A stretch of DNA of 64,000 nucleotides. Origin: Trachythela sp. YZ-2020 (lineage: Eukaryota; Cnidaria; Anthozoa; Malacalcyonacea; Clavulariidae). The translations under genes and the position numbers were made by a program. This document shows, piece after piece, positions 31,901 to 44,095 of the stretch. Location: the NCBI GenBank assembly GCA_016169945.1, contig JADLSH010000085.1, positions 1,054,001 through 1,118,000 on the forward strand. The letters are read 5' to 3'. Each line of letters opens with the position of its first letter. The first letter of the stretch is position 1. The notes beneath the pieces are model-generated. The model saw only the letters and a program-made list of their open reading frames with translations, made no database searches and was not told the origin of the DNA.

Positions 31901-34900
31901 ATGCCACCTAATCGGTTTCAACACGGAAACGAGCTCAACCATGCAACCGACGAAGGCCCGTCATCACGCCGTAGTCGTCGTCTTTCAACCATCTAGTCAA
32001 CGCGAGCTTTGCAGTCGACGCTACCCGCTGCTACAGAGCCCATTGTCGTGCCTCCATCCTCAACGTCTCCTGCCAATGTTGTCCAAGAGCTTCACCCGGC
32101 CATGGTCCGGTCTTTGGTTTCGACCGTGGCAGCCGAAGTAACAAGACAACTTGCTGCCACTCTACCAACTGTTCAACCCAGCGTACCAGCTGTGTCATTG
32201 CCCGTGGCTTCAACTTCGCAAGATGAGTCTTTCCGCATCCCAGCTGTCTTCTGGTTTGGCCAACACTATGGTAAACGGGGCAATAGCTGCGGTTCACTCA
32301 CTTGCGAATTTCAGGTGAGGCACAGTTATTGCCTACAAGTAGTTGTCTCGCTAGTACTGTTGCTCCGACTCAATTATTTCAGTAATTTTATTTCCGCAAG
32401 TTTGCCGATTGACTGCCAGGTTTCGGCCAAACTTGAACGAGAATATTTGGAATGAGGAGTTTGTCGATTTCGGTTGTTTGCTAAGCAATCCTTTCAGAAT
32501 TCAGACGTTGGTCTCCCAGGGCCTTTTTTAACTAATGCACTGGAGGGGCCAAAGCCCCCCAGCCCCCACGTTGGCCCCCCAGTAAGCTATTTTGCCCCCC
32601 CCAGTGAAGGTCCCTTTTGTCCAAAATATAAGCAAAAAAGGGGGGGGAATGAGTTTAGAGGAAAGTTATGGTATTCTCACAACAAAACCTGGCTCCGTTT
32701 AAATGGGATATATAAAAAATTGTCTCTGAAATGCAGGAAATCAAGCCCAAGCCACAGAGATTCAAGAATACACAAATTTTGTGGGGGAGGACCCCCAGGA
32801 TCCCCATGCGCCCCTTCACCTTCCCACACCTACTTGTTACGTTCCCTTTCGATGATGCCCCCCCCCCACTAACGATTTCTTAAAAAAGGCCCTGTGGTCT
32901 CCCGGCCTCTTTTTGTCTTGAACCTGCTTCGCGCCCCAAAAAGATACAACCTATAGATGTTTAGCTTCACGTTGTCAGAATTGGCACTATTACGACGAAA
33001 AATTTAGGTATTTAGGACAAACACAAGCGAGCCTTGTACCATTGGGTTCCATACACGGTAAAAATTTTGGCTGCGTTCACAATATCCTAGTAAGGGAGAG
33101 ATTATTCACCAAAATAACAATATTCCTAAAACAGGGTGTGCTTTCAAACACACTTGCTTTAAGTGCAAAGGCACTCGTATCGTGCTAGTCAGTGTAATTT
33201 TCGTGCCTTAACGGGAAAATATTTTGCCAATTTTGACCGCCAAGCCAATTCCTCCCTCCCAACCCCAGTAAAACTCAGGCCTCTGGCTGAATTTCTACCT
33301 GGATATGAGCCAGATATTATACAATTTTTAATTTCCGGTTTTTCAGAGGGGTTTCCTATACATTTTGAAAGTAATCGTAACTTTTCAATAGCTAATAATT
33401 TACTTTCGTCTTGACAAAACCCTCAAGCTGTCGACATGAAACTGGGACAAGAATTGGCTGCCAACCGGTTAGCAGGTCCATTTACGTCTCCTCCATTTCA
33501 GTCATTTTGTGTTTCACCTCTTGGTCTTCCGATCCTGGTGGCCTTGGCCTTTCCGGTGATTTCAGGCTAATCCATCACATTAGGATTTCATCAGGCTAAT
33601 CCATCACATTAGGATTTCAGGCTAATGCATCACATCACTTTTCCCAAAGGATTTTCGGCAAACGATGGAATAGCTTCAAATCACACATGTGTTCAGTATG
33701 CCACAGTTTCCGACCCCATCCGGCTTATCAAACGCGCAGGACCAGGCTGTTAAGTTTCACGTCGAAAACCGACATCAAAAGTGCTTTTCGAATCATACCG
33801 ATTCATCCAAATTACTACCCAATTTTAGGCATTAGATGGCGTGGATTATTTTACTATGATCGTTGTACGCCAATGGGTTGTTCGAGTTCATGTAAAACAT
33901 TCGAAACGTTTAGCACAGCTATAGAATGGATTGCTCGACACAAGCTTAAAATTGACGAACTTCTGCATTTATTAGACTTTCTTTTTGTTTCCTCCACGTA
34001 TAAACAATGTAAATGCAATTTAGACCGATTTATTTCCTTATGTAACCAACTAGGCATCCCCATAGCACTAGATAAAACTTTTGGCCCTTTGCCGGTATCG
34101 AGTTAGACTCAATCAAATCCGAAGCTCGTTTGCCACGTGAGAAAATCGCTAAGTGTGTCGAATTTATTTTACTGTATTCTTAAAACGCAAAAAGGTGCAA
34201 CTTAAGGAACTTCAATTGTTGATTGGCCTCCTGACTTTTGCTTGTACGGTTGCGACGCCCGGTAACGCGTTTCTGAGGCGCCTTTACGATCTCACTGAGG
34301 GTGTGACAGGTGCCCACCATTTCATAAGATTAAGTTCCGAGGTCAAGGACGATTTACGGCTTGGTTGACATTTTTGTCTGATTTTAATGCCGTTTCTTTC
34401 TTTCGAAATGAAGAGTGGTGTAATTCAGCCAAATTAAATCTATTTACTGGGGACGCATCTGGCTCTATTGGCTTCGGCGCTATTTTTAGTACTGCCTGGT
34501 GCTATGGTCAATGACCTTCACATTGGTTGCATCGGAATATTGCTTTTTTTGAGTTCTTCCCTTTTATCCTCAGTTTGTGTTTGTGGGGCCACTAAATGCG
34601 GAATCATTCTATTTTATTCTTTACTGATAACGAAGCTCTCGTTCATGTTATCAATAAGCAATCTTGCCTGATAAAACGTTGATGATTTTCGTTCGAAAGC
34701 TGGTGCTGGTGTCTCCTCAGCTGGTTTATCTCTGCTCTTCTTATCTCGCTTTCAAGTTCAAACATTCAAGCAATTGGCACCAGCGAATATGAGTCCTTTC
34801 CCTACAGACATACCCCTGCATCTGCAACCTCAAAGCTGGCCGATATAATTGCACATTTAAGCTTACAACCATCCTCATTTCCTACTTATACCAGAGCTGG

Positions 34901-35650
34901 GAAACTATTTACTCAATTTCACAGTACGTTGTTTCAGACAGCTTGTTTTAGCTTGCCTATACTGCCTGCTACTCTGGCACTTTTTATAGCCTGTTTATTT
35001 GAGCGTAATTATGCACCATCTACTGTTACTACATACATATCAGCCTTGGGTTACTCTCACAAACTGTCAGGATATCCAGATCCAACGCGAGTATTCTATA
35101 TCATTCAAATGCTAAAGGACTATGGCAAAAACGGCGCGCGATTAGACAGTCGCCTTCCTATCACATTACCAATCCTCAAAGGTTTCCTCGAGGTATCTCC
35201 TCGAATTACAGGATCTCATTATCAAATTTGTCAATTTAAAGTTATGTGTTCATTGGCATTCTTTGCATTCTTGAGGATTGGCGAAATTACTACCTCAAAG
35301 AGTATTGCTTGTCAGCCTTTGCAGATGCATCAACTCGCTTACATTTGTGACTAGAGTAACCAAGTGGTTGGTATAAAATTGACCTTCTATGATTTTAAAC
35401 ATAGTTATCTGCGTGTTATCCTATCCAATTACTTCTTGATTATCTCGCCTATCACCTATCGAGAAGGTGCTACCTTTGTGACGCACGTGGAGGCAGCGGA
35501 CACGCGTGAGGCATTTGCTTCCCAGCTCTCGCTGAAACAGTTCGTAATTGTGGTCTTGACCCAACTCGGTTTCGTACGCTGCGGGGCAGGTCGATGGAAG
35601 TCGAATGCGTTTCAAAAATACATTCGAGTTCCACCGATGTCCACGATTTC
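31901..35650 (+). pseudogene. DIRS-type retrotransposon remnant (gag, RT, tyrosine recombinase)
   Basis: In order: gag-like MPPNRFQHGNELNH (stop at about 31995), then SLVSTVAAEVTRQLAATLP; a linker with LPGYEPDIIQFLISGF (33163-33414); RT (33750-34100) with KTDIKSAFRIIPIHP, YYDRCTPMGCSSSCKTFETF and LLHLLDFLFVSS, one D short of the usual LLDDFLF; an RNase-H-like FTGDASGSIGFGAIF-type segment near 34445; and a tyrosine-recombinase part (34929-35354, FERNYAPSTVTTYISALGYS, FFAFLRIGEIT) with a C-terminal relic GRWKSNAFQKYIR near 35590-35630. Many stops and frameshifts; the element is dead. A MITE is inserted at 32517. DIRS elements use recombinase rather than integrase. Confidence 0.85.
32517..32894. 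mobile_element. hAT-type MITE, copy 1 (in DIRS)
   Basis: 378 bp, ends CAGGGCCTTTTTTAA and TTAAAAAAGGCCCTG, flanked by perfect 8-bp TGGTCTCC (32509-32516; 32895-32902). The interior has C-runs and CCCTTTTGTCCAAA. Sister copy at 41809. Confidence 0.9.
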
Positions 35651-35895
35651 TTGGTACTATATTGACTTGCATTTTCTATACGTGCACGTGTGCGCGCGTC
35701 CAGACACTGGCGGGGAGTGTCTTGGCCGTGCTTCAACTTGTCAGACTTGCACGGGAAGCAAGTCGAGGTATTACAGTATAGAATGCCTATACGGTCACAA
35801 GCAGTTAGTAGGAGGCATCTTCTTGTGGTTGCTTTGTCACTTACTATCACTAGGTAATACATAATGACAGCCGTGATTTCACTGTAGAGCTTAAT
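35651..35895. other. Gene-free stretch after the DIRS remnant
   Basis: Likely the degenerate 3' end of the DIRS element; no motif I can name. Confidence 0.35.
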
Positions 35896-35955
35896 CAACC
35901 TCGTCCCTAGGGTCTTGATGGTGACGGCGCGGTGAACGGACAAGACCCTGGACAA
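35896..35955 (+). repeat. Inverted repeat arm (partner 39069-39127)
   Basis: CAACCTCGTCCCTAGGGTCT through GGTGAACGGACAAGACCCTGG; the reverse complement is at 39069-39127 with one or two changes. It could be the terminal repeat of a ~3.2 kb element (35896-39127) or two separate insertions of one MITE family; the sequences inside the arms do not match each other further. Confidence 0.6.
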
Positions 35956-36353
35956 CTTGGCAAAACATCGGCCATCTCATTGGTCAATTTTCTAGAACAC
36001 GGTGATTGATTGCCATCTTGAAATGCTCTGCAGACTTCCGGCAATGGAATTTTTCGTCGACCCGATGATTATATTAAATTGTTGGAGTTTTAACTCGTAT
36101 TTTCTGATTTTCTCATGGAAAGTCGCGTATTTTCACAGGTATGTATCGCTAATTCTGTAACATGTGCATCGAATTTGATTGTTTAGGTTATGTGGCTTCT
36201 AATTTGCTGTTTAGTTATCGTAATTTACGTATATATTGACTGAGTCACTGCTTGAGAAAAGTCAATAAAAATATCGACAACATTTTGCAATGAAAGCAAA
36301 CATTCACAATTAAAGACCATTTTGAAAGACCAACTTAGAAAAGTTATCGCCTC

Positions 36354-36800
36354 ATGCATCAGTCAATTCTAGCATTGCCCATCCTCCCGGTCCCAGGCAT
36401 TTGCACTTATTTTTTCTCTAAGTGTACAATTCCCTGGGGCTAGCGCTGGGCAGAAAAAGGGCAACAATGCACCACCCCTGGGCAAAGAAATGATTACAAA
36501 TGCCCAGGCCCTGGGCACGCCAACACATAGATTTCGTCAGAATATCATGAGTTAAAGTTTTACATTCTTAATTCAATGATGAATTTTGTTTGTGTATATG
36601 ACACAAATATACTTTCATCCATATTGATGGCAGCGCACATGTTCGTTGCAGCTGCTGCAGAAACCACAATCATTTCTGGTGAACAAATGCCCGGTCCCGG
36701 GGATATTTTGCAAGTACTAATGCCTGGCCATTGGGCAAAGAAAGTTTGCAAATGCCTGGGGGGGGGGGTGCATGGGCAATGCTAGAATTGACTGATGCAT
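36354..36800. mobile_element. MITE with 29-bp perfect terminal repeats
   Basis: ATGCATCAGTCAATTCTAGC...GCCCAT at the left and its exact complement at the right (36772-36800), with imperfect similarity continuing through CCAGGCATTTGCA on both arms. 447 bp. Short open frames inside are not protein-like. Confidence 0.8.
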
Positions 36801-36884
36801 AATAGCAGAGATAATATCTCGTATAATAATCATGTATAAAATCAACATCTTGATGTTAGGAAATGTACATCTTGATCTTGTTTA

Positions 36885-36965
36885 CATGTACAATCAACAG
36901 ATTGTAAATAATATAAATAATATATACTCTTGTATGTTATATTTACAATCTGTTGTTTGATTGAA
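36885..36965. repeat. Short palindrome
   Basis: CAATCAACAGATTGTAAATA at the left and TATTTACAATCTGTTGTTTG at the right surround a 25-bp AT-rich centre. A hairpin-forming element of unknown family. Confidence 0.55.
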
Positions 36966-39068
36966 GGTCTGAAGGTCAAGATGTAACAAATTATAAGTTT
37001 TTAATAGCATGTTTTCCTTAGTTATTGTTGTGTTAAAGCACTACTCATCTAATATTGTTTGTGGCATTTCTATTTCAGATGTTGTTAACATGGGCCTGAG
37101 AAAAAGCAAGCTTGAACACAGTGACTGGCATGAACATTAAAATTCAGGAATTTAGTCTTTTACAACACAGTTTATATTTGAACTGAGTATCTATTAACAT
37201 GTAATGTGCAACTCATGAATGAAAGCAAGCTCATGTTTAGTGTGAATATCTAGCTTTTTTTTCCACGGTAGGTTCTACCATCAGTACCATGTGGGCCTCC
37301 AACCTAGATATATTCTACAAGTAAACCAAACAAAACTTCACTAACCACTAATCATTATTGTCCAACAATTTCCCTTTGACAGGAAAAATTATCTGGGTTC
37401 AGACCAAGGGAAATAACAAAGTAGGGAACATTGAGACTTATGGATTACCAGGAACCTGAGCAGATACTCTGGTCAACCCAATTATTTATGGCTAACACTG
37501 GTTAGCTAACTAGTATTAAAAGTCAATAGCTGACCAAGTATCCTAGCTTGCTAATGCTGCAGTATATTGATTTGTTCACCAATACACCCTTCTTTTTTCA
37601 GAGCTAAGGTGCAAGACAGATAAATCACAGCATAATTTTGCTTTTCTTATGTTGGGAAATGTTGGGAGATAGCTAACCAGCTAAGTGCTCCCAACTTTGC
37701 ATGCCTCTCTTTCATTATGGATGTTTTGAGTTTCATTTATTTGTTTCTTCAATAAAATATTTACAATTTATGGTAAAAATTGTAGTTTAAGATTCATATT
37801 GTATATTTCTAATGATAATATAGTTTGGTATTTACATCACATATCCCTGTTACTTTCATTGTCATGTTAAAATGAGTATTATGCTGTGTCTTGTAATTGT
37901 TCTAAATAGATATATAATATAATATTTCACTCGGAATATCCATCCACCTAAACCTTCTACAGATATATAATATAGTTACATACTATTTTCAATTGTTGAT
38001 GGCTCCTGGAACATATAATATGGTTACTAGTATTCAAGTACCCAAAATGTGCAGTCAGGAGGAAAGAACACAGCTTAGCCTATCCTTATGGGCACATCTC
38101 CAATATGGACACCTCTCTATAATATGGACAGTTTTCCAATATCCAGAAGTAAAATATATTAAATTTCAAAAAACCCTCTATGAAAAGGACACCTAATGCA
38201 AACACTTTGCTGTGTTCCTATATTGTCCATATTAGAGGGGTTGGACTGTATACGAATGAGCTGGTTATGGCAAATCTATGATAAGAGTACATCACATAGG
38301 TCATTAGCACAGTGTGGGCATTGAGGTTGTGATGATCAGCATGTCACCTTCCATTACACATTGATTCCTTAAAAATATAATTATCAAGAGTTGTTGTTGT
38401 AACATATCCAACTTGGTGAGTGGTGACTACAGTATTTGAATAACAGAAACAGATATCACTCCAAAGCATGCATCAAAACAGAGAATGAAAATAGCAATTG
38501 TGCTGCATATGGAAAACAGAATAAAATTTTGCTCAGAAAATATAGAACACCACTGATCGAGTCTTGTAGCATGTGAAAATAAAACTGAACTGAAGTCATC
38601 TTACCTTTATAAAATATAAAATAAATACCGGCTTGGGAATGCATTATTACTGGGCCCATTAGAATTCGGTAGCTGTTTCCAATCATATAATTGCAACACT
38701 TGAATAGTATTTAAAAATGCATTCCAAAGCATTTAAAAATGTTCCGCCAAAACTGGTCGCCTTCATGTAGTGTACTACTTGTATTATTCACCTCGACAGT
38801 CGATAGCCAACAGAACAAGTATAAGCGCCATACTTCGAAAAATTGATAATATATTATGATAAATGGTGAAGAATCGAAGGTGGACATGTATATTCAACCG
38901 ACTTATTAAATATGTTTTCGTAAAATTTGTTCAAACTTTGAGAAATAGATAAATAATATAACAAAACATTAAAAGAACAATACCAAGAAAATCGTAAGTG
39001 CGGGCGCTGATTCCAGTCAGCAACAGATGTGTTGCCGCTTTGCGCATGCGATAAATGTCCAAGAATCT
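36966..39068. other. Gene-free stretch with a pogo/Tigger-like repeat piece
   Basis: No protein-coding signal. Around 38096-38250 repeated ATATGGACA motifs end with TTAGAGGGGTTGGACTGTAT, resembling the termini of pogo/Tigger-type non-autonomous elements; the left end is not resolved. Confidence 0.4.
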
Positions 39069-39127
39069 TGTCCAGGGTCTTGTCCGTTCACCGCGCCGTC
39101 ACCATCAAGACCCTGGGGACGAGGTTG
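39069..39127 (-). repeat. Inverted repeat arm (partner 35896-35955)
   Basis: Complement of the left arm: CCAGGGTCTTGTCCGTTCAC then CATCAAGACCCTGGGGACGA. Confidence 0.6.
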
Positions 39128-39344
39128 GAATTTAATGACTATATTTTTCTCAGGCAGTTTGCACGGGTGGTTGTTTGAGTTTCGTGTAGCTATCTTCAGT
39201 ATTGATCTTTTATTATGACTATAAGCTGTCATAAAGCCACCCTTCAACTTTTTGCTATCATTCGCTTCAGTCTTTCTGGCGAATAAGGACATCCAGAACT
39301 TTTTACATCCCGCCTCCTCCCCATCGTGCATCCAAAGTTCATTT

Positions 39345-39460
39345 GGCTAGGACTGTGCAAGGGTTGCGAGAACTGACGTAATTTGTTGCCTCACCTTCAT
39401 TGGGCAAAACAATTTTAACACATATGTAAAATTTAGAGATAATAATGTCTGTTAATATTT
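39345..39460 (-). repeat. Dispersed repeat, inverse partner of 5535-5645
   Basis: Reads GTGCAAGGGTTGCGAGAACT then CACCTTCATTGGGCAAAACA, complementary to the 5.5 kb copy. Confidence 0.65.
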
Positions 39461-39478
39461 AAATGAGCTGCGGAATGA

Positions 39479-39545
39479 GGGTCGAAAATGTTCAATCCGT
39501 AGCACCCCTCGTGTACTAAATTTTTACATGAATCGATAGATTAGA
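39479..39545 (+). repeat. Inverted repeat arm flanking the Cys-rich family remnants (partner 45387-45473)
   Basis: GAGGGTCGAAAATGTTCAAT and TTTACATGAATCGATAGATT correspond, inverted, to AATCTATCGATTCATGTAAA and ATTTTCGACCCTCATT near 45390-45470. The two arms bracket all pieces of the large protein family found at 40.3-45.4 kb. Confidence 0.6.
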
Positions 39546-40320
39546 ACTTACTTAGTTAGAATCCACTTCCCCCCAAGCGAAATAGTTGCACAAATTGAAG
39601 TACAACCTCTCCAAAGTTCGGCTTCCTCGTGCTTTGAAGCCACGAACGTGCCATTGTTTGTGTTGCACTACGCATGCGCATGACTACAAAACACTTACTC
39701 CGCACGCGCAGTTAGGAAAAACTGATCTAAACCCAGGACTGGAAAAGAAAAAAATTATGAAATGTGCGAAAGCAGGGCTGAAGTAAAACAAGATGACATC
39801 GGAGTGTTTTAAAAAAATATGATATTTTTATGTTCTGTACATTTTAATGGAGTTCGCCAATGAGCAATGTACCGTGTCGAGCCCTCGCCAGGAACACTTC
39901 CAAGCCAACATTACAATAATAACTTATTAAAAATACAATTTTATTTTATACTACAGCAATTGCATGCCTCTATACAAGCTTTTCAATACAGCGTGACCAG
40001 TCTCGTATGAGCCTGGGGCACATTTTTATACACCACAATTTACACTTATAAACACACGTAAACCTTACATACACTACAAGTTCAACCTTTACGTTTTACT
40101 TCTTACATACTCTCATTGTTTAGGTTTACATTCATATAAACATTTTACTTTTATAGTTTTTACATATGATAATATGAAATGAAGTTGCAGCTTACTCAGG
40201 GACTGTTGTCACACTCATGTTTGATACACCACCATTATGGTTCTCATTACCTAAATCTAAACTTAAAAATTGGGGTTCAATATGATGTTCTTCTCCAATT
40301 TCCTTGTTCAGCATTGCATC

Positions 40321-41540
40321 ACTCTAGTTAACAGTTTCTCTTTTTCCAAGAGAATATGGTTCAATATCCTTTGATGGTGCTAGGACTGATTTATTTCGGG
40401 AAATGCTCTCTCTTCTCTCTGAATCACAAGATACAGCAGCATCCCTTTGAATGATAACTCCTCCAGTTATATGAGTTGTTCCCTTTCCTGTTGTTTCTTC
40501 AGAAAAGTCATCGTTATCCCATGCAAGTGTAGTTGGTACATTACCAATAAAACCTGGAGGAACAGTAGAGTCCTTAGATATATTCAGCTGTGCTAGTGAT
40601 GTTCCATGAGACAATACGAATGAGTGAGATATGCAATGTCCCAAGCCACTTAATAAATATATAACTGAGGCTGATCCTGTCAGTTGCCTAAGTGCCATGG
40701 CAAGTTTGGAGTGGGATTCCTTTGATTAGATGCTAAGTGTACTTGGTCTTGTGTGGTTGACATCAGTTTGGCACGTTCGTTATGGTCTATTTCCACATAA
40801 ATGTTTAAAGTGGGTTCTGACGAGAATCCACAGACCCAAGCCAGTGTGTTGAAAAGCTCACATGGAACCACTTTCTTCACATTAGTCATTGTCAGATCTG
40901 ATGCTAATGGAGGCCAAGATCGATCAAGCTTGGGGATTTCTTGAACCTTTTGTTTAAGAATTAATGCTGCATTGTATAACACTTGCAACTCGTTAATTTG
41001 AGAATTCGCAGCTGTTTCTGTATAAGAAGTGTCATCGTGTACCAGTCACCTTCACCGATGCAGTCGCCTTCATCAAATTCTTCATCAGTATTTTCGGCTT
41101 TATTCAACATATGTTCCTCAGCTAAATCAGAAGTATCCAAGTTCTCAGCATACACAATTTCACTAACATTTCTAGATTTAGGCAAATAGAATACCAACTG
41201 GGGATAACTGTTATTTAGCCGCTGCTTGGGCTAGGAAGACCTGTATTTCGATAAATCCACATTCTCAGTTTCCTTAGCAATGACGACAAATCCATCATGT
41301 ACTTTATTGCTTTTCCCTTGATGATTTCAGTTTCGATGACTTCTTTACAGAATACGTTGTAAGATATTTCATACACTGATGCACATGTTGTGGTCGTCTT
41401 TGCCTCCCTTGCAAGGAATGTGGTATAGTTGTTATAGCAAACTTTGCATGTGGTAGCGGACCTCCAATGCGACACAGTCTTTATCTCTAATCTGCACAAG
41501 TATCCCCTCATCATTTTTCCTCTCAGCAGCTGTACGTAAC
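40321..41540 (-). pseudogene. Central part of a large uncharacterised protein family, multiply frameshifted
   Basis: Minus strand, after a splice-acceptor-like TGTTACGTACAG at 41540: AAERKNDEGILVQIRDKDCV then ALEVRYH, frameshift, YNNYTTFLA and VFCKEVIETEIIKGKAI, frameshift, ENVDLSKYRSS, stop, NNSYPQLVFYLPKSRNVSEI, an acidic stretch, frameshift, KLDRSWPPLASDLTM and ELFNTLAWVCGFSSEP, frameshift, then LTGSASVIYLLSGLGHCISH and VLSHGTSLAQ to a stop at 40324. From memory these blocks belong to a family of predicted proteins of about 1000 residues or more, common in cnidarians, with no assigned function. At least four frame changes make this a pseudogene. Confidence 0.65.
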
Positions 41541-41808
41541 AAAACATACAAGTTTAGAATGCCTGTTTAAAAATGGGATTTACCAACTAAAGCAGGGTGA
41601 ATTTGAAAAATTAACCAACTTCAGTAAGATACAAATTCACAGCAACCAGATATTAAAATAAAGCTACTCTGTTCATAAACTTTACAAACTAGAGTAGCTT
41701 ATATTATGTCTGTTTAAATAAACTTATTATCTGGATAATCAACCCATTAAGATCCAACGCACCCAATAGGTACTCTAAATATCATATAGGTTATGCACAA
41801 GGCAGTAA

Positions 41809-42188
41809 CAGGGCCTTTCTTAACTAATGTACTGGAGGGGCCAAAGGCCCCCCAGCCCCCATGTTGGCCCCCCCCCAGTAAGCTAATTTGCCCCCCCCCC
41901 CAGTGAAGGTCCCTTTTGTCCAAAGTATAAGCAAAAAGGGGGGGAAAACTGAGTTTAGAGGAAAGTTATTGCATTCTCACAACAAAACCTGGCTCCGTTT
42001 AGATGGGATATATCAAAAATTGTCTCTGAAAATCCAGGAAACCAAGCCACAGAGAGTCAAGAATACAAAAATTTTCCGGGGGAGGAACCCAGACCCCCTT
42101 CACCTTCCCACACCTGTAATACACCACCTACTTGTTACGTCCCCTTTCGATGATGCCCCCCACTGACGATTTCTTAAAAAAGGCCCTG
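41809..42188. mobile_element. hAT-type MITE, copy 2
   Basis: 380 bp, ends CAGGGCCTTTCTTAA and TTAAAAAAGGCCCTG, closely similar to 32517-32894 throughout (for example CCTGGCTCCGTTTA). GCAGTAA lies next to both ends (left immediate, right offset by three bases), an imperfect 8-bp target duplication. Confidence 0.85.
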
Positions 42189-42935
42189 GCCGCAGTAAGG
42201 CACAATATGACAACTTTTCCACCAAAAGGTGATCCATAGAATATAAAGATACTGTACACAAGAAATTGTACATAATCATAAGTCAGGGAGGTATAGGGAA
42301 TTTTACCTACCTTGTCGAGGGGCAAATTCTTTTGTTGATAATATTGTAGCAAAATGGTCCCTTATCACGAATTCAAATGTTGTTTTTGTTCATTTTTCTT
42401 GAGAGCTTAAATAAATACGTTTTTTCTCGCTCACTCGGCACATGTTGACATTTGTAGAAAATGGCGGCGAAAGTGAAATGTGCCCGCAATATTTTGACCT
42501 TCGCAGCAATAATTTTCTGGGTACTCCATGTACTGAGAACTTAATTTAAATGAAAGAACAAGCATAAAGCGGCTTACGTGTGCTGAAAATCGGAACAGAT
42601 TAGATAGGTTTTTTCCACAATACCTTGCTATTTCCATCCTTTCTGATTTTAATTATTCAAGAAATTAATAGGCCCAAAATTTCCGTTAAATATTAGAAAC
42701 GCACTTACCTTCCTGACCTTGTCCAGTTATTGTTATACCCATAGCAACTTCTGAACAATTCACATGCTTTTTGCAAGAGATATACACAGCAAATTATAAT
42801 ATCTGCAAAAAACAGAGAATCTTAATTTACCATGGACCTCCCTCACAGATTCTTATACATCAGCACCGCAGGAGAAAACAGGGTGAATGTTCATCTTTTA
42901 TCTTCAACAGACGGTAGGCTAGCAAACGATAGGAA

Positions 42936-43410
42936 ACAGCAACGCACCAGGAAACGGGTGGAATGTCCTGTTAATGATCATCTTTATACAGCAGCGCACC
43001 AGGAAACGAGAGGAATGTCCTGTTAATGGTCATCTTTAGACAGCAACGCATCAGGAAACGGGAGGAATGTCCTGTTAATGATCATCTGTAGGCAGCAACG
43101 CACCAGGAAACGGGAGGAATGTCCTGTTAATGATCATCTGTAGATAGCAGCGCACCATAAAACGAGAGGAATGTCCTTTTAATGGTCATCTTTAGACAGC
43201 AACGCACCAGGAAACGAGGTGAATGTCCTGTTAATGGTCATCTTTAGACAGCAGCGCACCATAAAACGAGAGGAATGTCCTGTTAATGGTCATCTTTAGA
43301 CAGCAACGCATCAGGAAACGGGAGGAATGTCCTGTTAATGATCATCGTTAGATAGTAGCGCACCATAAAACCAGAGGAATGTCCTGTTAATGGTCATGTT
43401 TAGACAACAA
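42936..43410. repeat. 52-bp minisatellite, 9 copies
   Basis: The motif GAATGTCCTGTTAATG recurs at 42961, 43013, 43065, 43117, 43169, 43221, 43273, 43325 and 43377, exactly 52 bp apart. Units also contain CAGCAACGCACCAGGAAACG, with ATAAAACGAG as a variant block in alternate units, so a higher-order arrangement may exist. A decayed unit precedes the array at about 42885. Confidence 0.95.
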
Positions 43411-43524
43411 CATGGAATATAAAGCGTAAAATTTTTAATTTCAAAGTTATTATAGCTTAAAGTAGTAATTGTGCTTTGGAGTTTATCATCTTCTGTTGAA
43501 TTAATGCATTCGAGGGAGTATCTA

Positions 43525-43938
43525 ATCGTCTGCGTCATCATCAAGCTGTTCTCGTCTGCTTACAGCATCTTCATCCGGTGAAGTATTCGTACATGCATTA
43601 CAATCACACAAGTCCGTGCAGTTGAGACCATTCGAAACGCAAACGCACATGTTATTTCGACAACCTGACTTTTTGCATCCGCATGCTAGAAACTTCAACA
43701 AAGAATCTGGTGCTGGTTTTTGGCTCATCCATTTTATTCCCAATAGACCATTGACGTCAAGCCAGCCATATGCTGCAGGGTGTGGAGGATTTACTGTAGC
43801 TATCAACGTATCGCCATTTCGTAGCTGTGCTGCTTTATAAATTACATCACGCGACGTTTTACATTGAAGGATGCAATCAGGGGGGTTAATATCAATTTTG
43901 GCTGGGGGGGGTGAGCTCTCGAAATGAGACCGACCCAT
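43525..43938 (-). pseudogene. C-terminal Cys-rich module of the same large family
   Basis: Minus strand: PHPAAYGWLDVNGLLGIKWM then PAPDSLLKFLACGCKKSGCR and NNMCVCVSNGLNCTDLCDCN with AC, followed by an acidic tail to the stop. The spacing C-x-C-x4-C-x4-C-x-C-x6-C-x3-C-x-C-x2-C suggests a zinc-binding CXC-like module. In the family, as I remember it, a G-W aromatic block followed by this Cys cluster closes the protein. Here it lies upstream (in gene direction) of the central part, so the locus is rearranged or represents different copies. Function unknown. Confidence 0.6.
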
Positions 43939-44095
43939 GAATCCAGACCAACTTTTAACCTGACCAAATTATAATTCGAAAAGTCGATAAATATGCATGC
44001 TGCTGCATGCAATAACTTGAGTAGCCGCACAATTCAATGAACATAATATTCACTTGCTTAAATTACATTTCATATTTTTACTGAACTCATGTACA

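Noticed and set aside
36560..36785. Small ORFs on both strands inside the 36.35 kb MITE
   Set aside because: They lie within the element, depend on C/G runs and have no motif.
42936..43410. CRISPR-like array
   Set aside because: Whole 52-bp units repeat without unique spacers, and the genome is eukaryotic.
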